Source: UBA7672 sp965279085 (GTDB lineage Bacteria; Pseudomonadota; Alphaproteobacteria; Caulobacterales; Hyphomonadaceae). Taken from it: a stretch of 64,000 bases of DNA. Location of the stretch: the NCBI GenBank assembly GCA_965279085.1, contig OZ257149.1:1054001-1118000 (forward strand), given 5' to 3'. A program made the translations under genes and the position numbers. The notes below the pieces were generated by a model, which had not been told where the DNA came from, made no database searches, and was given only the letters and a program-made list of their open reading frames with translations. Positions 1-6,332 of this stretch are shown piece after piece (position 1 is the stretch's first letter; each line of letters opens with the position of its first letter).

Positions 1-124
1 TGAGATGCGGGTTCGACTTGTCGATCTCCGTCAGGAAAGCCTGCGTGATCTCCTTCGACGAAAACGTCTTCGCCTTCAGGCCATCGACCGCGTCGGAGAG
101 CGTGAGTTGGGTGAGGTTGGTCAT
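1..124 (-). CDS. gatA: GatA, Asp/Glu-tRNA amidotransferase subunit A (N-terminal fragment)
   Basis: Only the first 41 codons are in the window; the gene runs off the left edge. They read MTNLTQLTLSDAVDGL, then a segment ending KEITQAFLTEIDKSNPHL, which matches the start of GatA. GatA is the glutaminase/amidase subunit of GatCAB, which converts misacylated Glu-tRNA-Gln or Asp-tRNA-Asn to the correct aminoacyl-tRNA in the cytoplasm. The ATG directly follows the stop codon of the GNAT gene, so it is the last visible gene of a leftward operon that also carries gatC. The catalytic Ser-cisSer-Lys residues lie outside the window. Confidence 0.85.
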   Translation of the reverse strand, partial: MTNLTQLTLSDAVDGLKAKTFSSKEITQAFLTEIDKSNPHL

Positions 125-622
125 CTAGAGATGCTTCTCGAAGAAAATGCTCAGCGGATGGTCTTGGTGTTTTCCGTAGGCGCCGCGCTGCGAGTACCCG
201 CATGTCTCGTAAAGCCGCAGCGCCTCGGGTTGTCGTGGTCCGCACATCAGGACGAGCTTCTGCGCGCCACGCGCACGCGCGATGGCTTCCAGCCGTTGCA
301 GCACAAGCTTCGACAGCCCCCGTCCGCGAAACTCCGGCCGCACCAGCATGCGCTTCACTTCCAGCGCGGTGAGCCCGTCGACGGGCCCATGCGCCATCAG
401 CGCGCCAGAACCGGCAGCAACACCGTCAACGCGCGCGATCACCAGAACACCATCCCGCGCCAGCTCGTCCGTGGTCGTCGGAACAATGCCGTTCTCCTCG
501 TCCTCCGGATAGGTGTGCAGCACGAACGCGGACATCTCGTCGAACAGCGCAACGCTCTCCGCCGCCCGCGGATCTTCCACCGCCAGCGTCACGTCATCGC
601 GATTGCGCACCGCGAGATTCAC
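125..622 (-). CDS. GNAT family N-acetyltransferase
   Basis: A 165-residue single-domain GCN5-type acetyltransferase. The acetyl-CoA pyrophosphate-binding motif is RPEFRGRGLSK (residues 95-105), followed by the usual helix and a late LRLYETCGY segment (about 135-143). These proteins transfer acetyl from acetyl-CoA to an amine; the acceptor cannot be told from sequence. The gene lies between a DUF2199 gene, whose end it overlaps by 4 nt, and gatA, whose ATG directly follows its stop. It is therefore very probably co-transcribed with gatC and gatA. A role in translation quality control is only a contextual guess. Confidence 0.88.
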   Translation of the reverse strand: MNLAVRNRDDVTLAVEDPRAAESVALFDEMSAFVLHTYPEDEENGIVPTTTDELARDGVLVIARVDGVAAGSGALMAHGPVDGLTALEVKRMLVRPEFRGRGLSKLVLQRLEAIARARGAQKLVLMCGPRQPEALRLYETCGYSQRGAYGKHQDHPLSIFFEKHL

Positions 623-1242
623 TTGCTCACGCCCATGTCATGCTTGTAGGCGGTGAAAAGTTCGAACACGCGATCGACGTCGATGCCCTCGCGCTGCTGT
701 ACGATCAGGCTGTGGTCGGTCCGGAAATCCGCCTGGATACCGTGGATGAGCAGCACGGGCAGTTCGCCAGGCTCCGGCAGTATGGCAGTTCCGCTCAGGT
801 TGTAGGTGTCGGGAAACCGGCTCAGACGATTCAGCAGCCGCGCACGCACGCGCAGATCCGACTTGGCGCCGGGTTTGAGCATCTCCCTGGAGACTGCTTC
901 GAAATCCATGCGGTCAAGACTGGCCCAGGCCGCGATAAGGAACGCTGCCGGCTCCGCACCCTTGACCGGGAAATACACGCGCGTGCGCACGGCGAAATTG
1001 GCGCCGCCCCACACGCAAAAATTGTGCGACAGGAAATCGCCATCCGTGCGCAAGTCATAGTCCGACTGATAGTCGCCGCCTCCGGGCTGAGGGATGGAAC
1101 TGCCCGGCCAGCCGACCGGAACATGCATGTTGATCGGGAACAGCCCGACATGCCGTTCTCCGCAGGAGCACTGGTAGCCCTCCGAAGTGAACTTGATCCA
1201 ACGCGGGTCTTGCGAAGCAGGAATGCTGGTGTTGGTCGTCAC
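619..1242 (-). CDS. DUF2199 domain-containing protein
   Basis: A 207-residue soluble protein beginning at a GTG. Near the N-terminus is F-x-C-x-C-G-x-x-H (YQCSCGERHVG), then a tryptophan/glycine-rich block with SHNFCVWGG. This pattern is typical of DUF2199 proteins, whose function is unknown. The two cysteines and histidine could bind a metal, but no full site is evident. The gene starts just after gatC (3-nt gap) and overlaps the following acetyltransferase by 4 nt, so it is embedded between gatC and gatA in one transcription unit. Confidence 0.8.
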   Translation of the reverse strand: MTTNTSIPASQDPRWIKFTSEGYQCSCGERHVGLFPINMHVPVGWPGSSIPQPGGGDYQSDYDLRTDGDFLSHNFCVWGGANFAVRTRVYFPVKGAEPAAFLIAAWASLDRMDFEAVSREMLKPGAKSDLRVRARLLNRLSRFPDTYNLSGTAILPEPGELPVLLIHGIQADFRTDHSLIVQQREGIDVDRVFELFTAYKHDMGVSK

Positions 1243-1245
1243 GCT

Positions 1246-1533
1246 CTACTCCACAACCTTCGGTACAACGAAGAAGCCGTCTTCCGACTTCGGCGCGTTG
1301 GCCAGAACCTGATCCCGGATATTGCCGTCCGAGATTACGTCCTCGCGCATCGGCAGCTTCATCTCGACCGGCGTGGTCATCGCCTCGACGCCATCCACAT
1401 TCACTTCGTTGAGCTGCTCGATCCACGCGAGGATGGCGTTGAGTTCCCCGGCCAACGGCTCTAGCCGCTCCTCGGGCACCGCAATCCGCGCCAGCCGCGC
1501 CACCTTGCGAACCGTGTTCTTGTCGACGCTCAC
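1246..1533 (-). CDS. gatC: GatC, Asp/Glu-tRNA amidotransferase subunit C
   Basis: A 95-residue protein of standard GatC length. It contains VRKVARLARIAVPEE near the start and a conserved middle (LNEVNVDGVEAMTTP), and ends in the usual EDGFFVVPKVVE. GatC wraps around the GatA-GatB interface and stabilises the heterotrimeric amidotransferase. The start is taken as a GTG preceded by AAAGAGG at suitable spacing; upstream in-frame sequence does not resemble the family. It is the first gene of the leftward cluster and diverges from ruvX across about 90 nt that should hold both promoters. Confidence 0.93.
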   Translation of the reverse strand: MSVDKNTVRKVARLARIAVPEERLEPLAGELNAILAWIEQLNEVNVDGVEAMTTPVEMKLPMREDVISDGNIRDQVLANAPKSEDGFFVVPKVVE

Positions 1534-1626
1534 GTTCAGGCCCTCTTTGGGGTGAGATTCCACCCGGTCGCCTGCCCTAGACGCCTCCGCCTTCCGCATC
1601 AAGCCGCAACCGGCTAAACCCCCGCC

Positions 1627-2085
1627 ATGCCGCTGGTTTCGCTCACCGACCTGCCGCCGAAAGGCGCGCTTCTGGGCCTCGATCCGGGGTCGACGACCAT
1701 CGGCGTGGCGGGGTGCGATCCGAACCGGATCATCGCCGGCGCCGTCGAAACGATCATCCGCGGCAAGAAGCTCGCTCCGTCGCTGGACCGGCTTTTCGCG
1801 GTCTACGACCAGCGCAGGTCGGTTGGCGTCGTCATGGGCTTGCCCATCAACATGGACGGAACCGAAGGGCCCCGCGCCCAGTCCGCCCGGTCGCTGGCGC
1901 AGAACATCCTCGCCCGCCGCGACATTCCGCTCGCCTTCTGGGACGAGCGACTGTCCACCGCCGGCGCGGAACGCGCCATGCTGGAGGCCGACACCAGCCG
2001 CGCCAAGCGCGAGGCGGCCATCGACAAACTGGCCGCTGCATGGATCCTCCAGGGCGCCATCGACAGGCTTAACGAGGCTCGTTGA
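1627..2085 (+). CDS. ruvX: RuvX/YqgF, putative Holliday junction resolvase (pre-16S rRNA nuclease)
   Basis: A 152-residue RNase H-fold protein. The family motifs are in order: LGLDPGSTTIGVA (16-28, first catalytic Asp), VVMGLP (68-73), DERLST (106-111, catalytic Glu region) and the terminal DKLAA segment (from 133). YqgF proteins are credited with 16S rRNA 5'-end maturation and were earlier called Holliday junction resolvases. The gene is divergent from gatC and is followed about 60 nt downstream by pyrB, an order seen in alphaproteobacteria. Confidence 0.92.
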   Translation: MPLVSLTDLPPKGALLGLDPGSTTIGVAGCDPNRIIAGAVETIIRGKKLAPSLDRLFAVYDQRRSVGVVMGLPINMDGTEGPRAQSARSLAQNILARRDIPLAFWDERLSTAGAERAMLEADTSRAKREAAIDKLAAAWILQGAIDRLNEAR

Positions 2086-2146
2086 CGGCGAGGGTTGCCC
2101 GACGGCGTTGGCCTCGCTATCACCCCCCAAATCGCGGGACATTTGC

Positions 2147-3112
2147 ATGGCGGACTACGCCTTTCCCCATCGACACCTTCTGGGTATCGAGGGCCTGAAC
2201 CGGCTCGACATCGAGACATTGCTGGAATTGGGCGACCGTTATGTCGAGCTCAACCGCAGCCGCGTGAAGCACGCCAACATCCTCGCGGGCCAGACGCTCG
2301 TGAACCTTTTCTTCGAGAACTCAACGCGCACGCAGGGATCGTTCGAGATCGCCGGCCGCCGTCTTGGGGCGGACGTGGTCACGATGCCGATCGCCACCTC
2401 CTCCGTGAAGAAGGGCGAGACGCTGATCGATACGGCGATGACGCTCAACGCCATGCGGCCAGACCTGCTGGTGATCCGGCATGGATCGTCGGGCGCTGTG
2501 AAGCTGTTGTCGCGCAAAGTGGATTGCGCGGTGATCAACGCGGGCGATGGCACGCACGAACATCCGACACAGGCATTGCTCGATGCGCTGACGATCCGCC
2601 GGCGCGTGGGCGACATTGGCGGCCTGAAGATCGCGATCTGCGGCGACATCCTGCACAGCCGCGTCGCGCGCTCGAACGTTGCCTGCCTCAACCTGCTAGG
2701 TGCAGAAGTCCGGCTGATTGCGCCGCGCACGCTGACGCCGCCGGGCGCGGCCGACTGGGGAGCGACCATCTACACCGACATGCGCGCGGGCCTGAAGGAC
2801 TGCGATGTCGTCATGATGCTCCGCCTGCAGCAGGAGCGGATGGATGGCGCCTATCTGCCCTCCGCGCGTGAGTTCTTCCACTTCTGGGGCCTCGACGAAG
2901 ACAAGCTCAGCCACGCCAAGCCCACCGCCTTCATCATGCACCCCGGCCCGATGAACCGCGGCGTCGAGATCGAAAGTGGCATCGCCGACCACAAGACGCG
3001 CTCGCTGATCACCGAACAGGTCGAGATGGGCGTCGCCATCCGCATGGCCGTCCTGGAGACGCTGTCGAAGAACGTGCACGCCGGAGCCCAGTCTACCGGA
3101 GCAAAGAAATGA
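2147..3112 (+). CDS. pyrB: Aspartate carbamoyltransferase catalytic subunit
   Basis: A 321-residue transcarbamoylase catalysing carbamoyl phosphate + aspartate to carbamoyl-aspartate, the committed step of pyrimidine synthesis. The carbamoyl-phosphate loop FFENSTRT (55-62), the SSVKKGET loop (85-92), HEHPTQALLD (137-146) and HPGPMNRG (265-272) are all intact, so the enzyme should be active. The chosen ATG begins the conserved N-terminal segment. Its stop overlaps the start of the pyrC-like gene by 4 nt, which fits a PyrB-PyrC' complex. Confidence 0.96.
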   Translation: MADYAFPHRHLLGIEGLNRLDIETLLELGDRYVELNRSRVKHANILAGQTLVNLFFENSTRTQGSFEIAGRRLGADVVTMPIATSSVKKGETLIDTAMTLNAMRPDLLVIRHGSSGAVKLLSRKVDCAVINAGDGTHEHPTQALLDALTIRRRVGDIGGLKIAICGDILHSRVARSNVACLNLLGAEVRLIAPRTLTPPGAADWGATIYTDMRAGLKDCDVVMMLRLQQERMDGAYLPSAREFFHFWGLDEDKLSHAKPTAFIMHPGPMNRGVEIESGIADHKTRSLITEQVEMGVAIRMAVLETLSKNVHAGAQSTGAKK

Positions 3113-4395
3113 CCGGCCGCACGGCGATCTACAACGCCCGCCTCCTCGATCCCGCCTCCGGCATGGATGAAAAGGGCGGCATCTACATCGAGAACGGCGT
3201 CATTGCCGACATCGGCGCGGGCGTCACCAAGACCACAACCGCCGACGTGAAGATCGACGCGAAGGGCAAGGCGCTCGCGCCCGGCCTGATAGATCTTCGC
3301 GTGAGAACCGGCGAGCCCGGCTCCGAGAACAAGGAGACGCTGGAAACCGCTGGTGATGCAGCTGCCGCTGGTGGCGTCACCACCTTCGTCGTGATGCCCG
3401 ACACCGATCCGGTGATCGACAGCGTCGCCCTCGTCGACTTCATCCAGCGCCGCGCCGAAGGCGTCGCCAAGGTGAAGGTGCTGCCAACCGGCGGCCTCAC
3501 CATCGGCCTCGAAGGCGCGAAGATGTCGGAGATCGGCCTGATCAAGCAGGCCGGCGCCGCCTTCTTCACCAACGGCGACAAGCCGGTGGAAGACGCGGGC
3601 GTCCTTCGCCGCGCAATGTCCTACGCCGCCAGCTTCGATGCGCTGGTCGCGTCCCGTCCGGACACGCCCGCGCTGTCGAAGAACACCGTGATGAATGCCG
3701 GCGCCTTTGCCGCGCGCCTCGGCCTGCGCGGCACGCCGCCGGAAGCGGAATGGATCGCGCTGGCGCGCGACCTGATGCTCGCTGAGACCACCGGCGTCCG
3801 CCTGCTGGCCGATTGCATCTCGACGGAGCGCGCACTCGGCGCGGTGGTGCGTGCCCGGAAGAATGGCGTAAAGGTCGCCTGTTCTGTCGCCGCCTACTCG
3901 CTGTTCTTCAACGAGCTCGATGTCGGCGACTACCTCACCTACTGCAAGGTCCAGCCGCCCTTCCGCAAGGAAGAGGATCGCATGGCGTTGATCGAGGGCC
4001 TGAAGCGCGGCGAGATCGACGCCGTCGTCTCCGCTCATGACCCGCAACCGACCGAGGACAAACGCCTGCCGATCGCCGATGCAGCTTATGGCGCGGTCGG
4101 CCTTGAAACGCTCCTGCCCGCGCTCCTGAGCATCGCCGTTCGCGAAGACATTCCGCTGCTCGCCGTGCTGAAGCCCGTCACAAGCGGCCCGGCCGACCTG
4201 CTCGGCCTGCCACAGGGCCGCTTGGCCAAAGGCGCACCCGCCGACCTCGTCCTGTTCGACCCGCTCGCACCTTGGGCGTGCGACCGTGACGATCTCTCGT
4301 CCCGCTCCAAGAACTCGCCGTTCGACGGCCGCAAACTCGAAGGCAGGGTCTTGCGCACATGGGTCAATGGCGCGACCGTGTTCGAGCGCGGCTAG
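3109..4395 (+). CDS. pyrC: Dihydroorotase-like PyrC' lacking the metal site (probable inactive partner of PyrB)
   Basis: A 428-residue amidohydrolase-fold protein of class I dihydroorotase length. The metal-binding DxHxH signature of active enzymes is replaced by IDLRVRTGEPG (residues 61-71: Arg at both His positions). The carbamylated-lysine region reads GAAFFTNGD (149-157), the usual second-shell His region reads LLADCIST, and the usual TDHAPH is VSAHDPQP (307-314). All expected zinc ligands therefore appear lost. In families such as Pseudomonas, a non-catalytic PyrC' is needed to assemble active PyrB, which is the likely role here. A true dihydroorotase should exist elsewhere in the genome. 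Confidence 0.9.
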   Translation: MTGRTAIYNARLLDPASGMDEKGGIYIENGVIADIGAGVTKTTTADVKIDAKGKALAPGLIDLRVRTGEPGSENKETLETAGDAAAAGGVTTFVVMPDTDPVIDSVALVDFIQRRAEGVAKVKVLPTGGLTIGLEGAKMSEIGLIKQAGAAFFTNGDKPVEDAGVLRRAMSYAASFDALVASRPDTPALSKNTVMNAGAFAARLGLRGTPPEAEWIALARDLMLAETTGVRLLADCISTERALGAVVRARKNGVKVACSVAAYSLFFNELDVGDYLTYCKVQPPFRKEEDRMALIEGLKRGEIDAVVSAHDPQPTEDKRLPIADAAYGAVGLETLLPALLSIAVREDIPLLAVLKPVTSGPADLLGLPQGRLAKGAPADLVLFDPLAPWACDRDDLSSRSKNSPFDGRKLEGRVLRTWVNGATVFERG

Positions 4396-4409
4396 CCGGG
4401 GGCGGGGCC

Positions 4410-5099
4410 ATGGAAGAACTCGGCGTCTACATCATCGTCTACGGACCGGCGGCCATTCTCGGCTACCTGCTCGGCTCGATTCCGTTCGGCCTCGTCATCA
4501 CGAAGGCGGCGGGCCTCGGCGACATTCGCGGTATAGGCTCGGGCAATATCGGCGCGACCAACGTGCTGCGCACCGGCCGCAAGGATCTCGCGCTCGCCAC
4601 GCTTCTGCTCGACGCCGGCAAGGCGGGCCTCGCCTACTGGCTCTGCATCTGGGGCATGGCGGCGTGGGCGGGCCAGTACACCGAGGACTTCACGCCGGGA
4701 TACTGGCACAGCCTCGGCCTCGTCAGCGGCGCTGCTGCCTTCATCGGCCATTGCTATCCTGTCTGGCTGAAATTCAAGGGCGGCAAAGGCGTCGCCACCT
4801 ATATCGGTCTGCTGCTCGCATCGATGTGGCCGGTCGGTCTCGCCTTCGGCGCCATCTGGCTCATCACGGCCGCCGTGTTCCGCACGTCATCGCTCGCCGC
4901 GCTTATCGCGACCGCTGCGACGCCCGTTCTGGCCTACGCGATGAACCCGCTCGGCGACGGCTGGATCATCACAGGCGCGCTTGCCGTGCTGATCTACTGG
5001 CGCCACCGCGCCAACATCCAGCGGATCCTCGCCGGGACTGAGCCGAAGATCGGTAAGAAAAAAGCGGCCGAAGACCCACCACCCGAGAGTCCTGCATGA
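4410..5099 (+). CDS. plsY: Acyl-phosphate:glycerol-3-phosphate acyltransferase PlsY
   Basis: A 229-residue multi-pass inner-membrane protein. The three cytoplasmic PlsY motifs are present: GSIPFGLV (22-29), GSGNIGATNVLRTGR (43-57) and FKGGKGVATY (122-131). PlsY makes lysophosphatidate from acyl-phosphate and glycerol-3-phosphate, the first step of phospholipid synthesis. The start at MEELGVYII follows GGGGGCGGGG-like purine-rich sequence and precedes the first membrane helix. A short hydrophilic tail rich in Lys and Pro ends the protein. Its stop overlaps the dprA start by 4 nt. Confidence 0.95.
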   Translation: MEELGVYIIVYGPAAILGYLLGSIPFGLVITKAAGLGDIRGIGSGNIGATNVLRTGRKDLALATLLLDAGKAGLAYWLCIWGMAAWAGQYTEDFTPGYWHSLGLVSGAAAFIGHCYPVWLKFKGGKGVATYIGLLLASMWPVGLAFGAIWLITAAVFRTSSLAALIATAATPVLAYAMNPLGDGWIITGALAVLIYWRHRANIQRILAGTEPKIGKKKAAEDPPPESPA

Positions 5100-6199
5100 A
5101 ACGACGTGCGCTTACGGGGGGAGAGCGGGCGGACTGGTTGAGGCTCTCGCGGACACGCGGGATCGGACCCATCACCTTCTTTCATTTGCTGGAACGCTAC
5201 GGCTCGGCTGCTGCCGTTCTCGACGATCTGCCCTCGCTGGCGAAGAAAGCGGGCGGCAAATCCGAGATCCGCGCACCTGATCCGTCGGAAATCCAGCGCG
5301 AGATCGACGCCACCGCTAAACTCGGCGCAGCCCACCTCGCCGCCTGCGAGCCCGACTATTCCGCGAGCCTCGCCGCTATTGACGCGCCTCCTCCCGTCAT
5401 CGCGATCCGCGGCAACCGCACGCTGCTCAGCCGCCCGTCCATCGCCATGGTCGGCGCACGCGACGCTTCCGCAGCCGGCCGCCGCATGGCGCGCGACCTC
5501 GCCCGCGATCTCGGCCAGGCCGGCTACGTCATCATCTCCGGCATGGCGCGCGGCATCGATGGCGAAGCGCACGCTGCATCCCTCGATACTGGAACCGTCG
5601 CCGCCATCGCCGGCGGTATCGACCAGATCTACCCGCCGCAGCATGATCAGCTCTACGCGCAACTGGCGCAACGCGGCTGCCTCGTCTCGGAATCGCCGCC
5701 CGGTTACGTCGCCCAGGCCCGCGACTTCCCGAAACGCAACCGCGTCATCTCCGGCCTCGCCATGGCGACCATCGTCGTCGAGGCGGCCGAACGCTCCGGC
5801 AGCCTCATCACCGCGCGCTTCGCGCTCGAGCAGGGCCGCGAGGTGATGGCCGTGCCCGGCTCGCCGCTAGACCCCCGCGCCCGCGGCGCCAATCGCCTAC
5901 TGAAACAGGGCGCCGCACTCATCGAGTCCGCCGAGGATGTGCTCAACGCCATGCAGGGCATCTCGCAGCCCTCGTTCGACGAACCCTTCGCCGACCGCTT
6001 CGATGCGCGCGATGCAGACTTGCCGCCGGCCCTCGTCCGCGCCGTCCGCGAAGCGCTCTCCCCGACCCCCATGCGCATCGACGAAATCGTCCGCGCCGTG
6101 GACGCCCCGCACCGCCTCGTGCTGGCCGCACTGGCCGAGCTGGAACTCGCCGGCGAAGCCCAGACCCATGTCGGCGGAACCGCCTCCCGGGCCGTCTAG
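5096..6199 (+). CDS. dprA: DNA-processing protein DprA
   Basis: A 367-residue protein with the DprA Rossmann domain: VGARDAS (119-125), SGMARGIDGEAH (148-159), FPKRNRVISGL (211-221) and the GSLITA region (235-240). An N-terminal SAM-like helical part precedes it, and a C-terminal winged-helix DprA_WH domain (about 310-367) follows. DprA loads RecA onto incoming single-stranded DNA during natural transformation and also acts in general recombination. Its position between plsY and topA is common in this bacterial group. Presence of dprA alone does not prove competence. Confidence 0.95.
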   Translation: MKRRALTGGERADWLRLSRTRGIGPITFFHLLERYGSAAAVLDDLPSLAKKAGGKSEIRAPDPSEIQREIDATAKLGAAHLAACEPDYSASLAAIDAPPPVIAIRGNRTLLSRPSIAMVGARDASAAGRRMARDLARDLGQAGYVIISGMARGIDGEAHAASLDTGTVAAIAGGIDQIYPPQHDQLYAQLAQRGCLVSESPPGYVAQARDFPKRNRVISGLAMATIVVEAAERSGSLITARFALEQGREVMAVPGSPLDPRARGANRLLKQGAALIESAEDVLNAMQGISQPSFDEPFADRFDARDADLPPALVRAVREALSPTPMRIDEIVRAVDAPHRLVLAALAELELAGEAQTHVGGTASRAV

Positions 6200-6218
6200 T
6201 TCATCCTCTGCAAATATT

Positions 6219-6235
6219 CTCCCCCTACGGGGGAG
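6219..6235. repeat. Perfect 7-bp hairpin in the dprA-topA gap
   Basis: CTCCCCC-TAC-GGGGGAG forms a perfect stem with a 3-nt loop, followed by GGGCTGGCG and no T-run. It lies 20 nt after the dprA stop and about 100 nt before topA. It could be a weak terminator or mRNA-stabilising hairpin, or one copy of a dispersed palindromic element. A genome-wide copy count would decide. Confidence 0.5.
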
Positions 6236-6332
6236 GGGCTGGCGTCACTGTCCGGCGAATTGACATTCCCGGCGGCGCCCCCCAACTTCCCGCCGCATCC
6301 TCCCCGCAAGTCCCCTGAAAACATGAGGAAAA

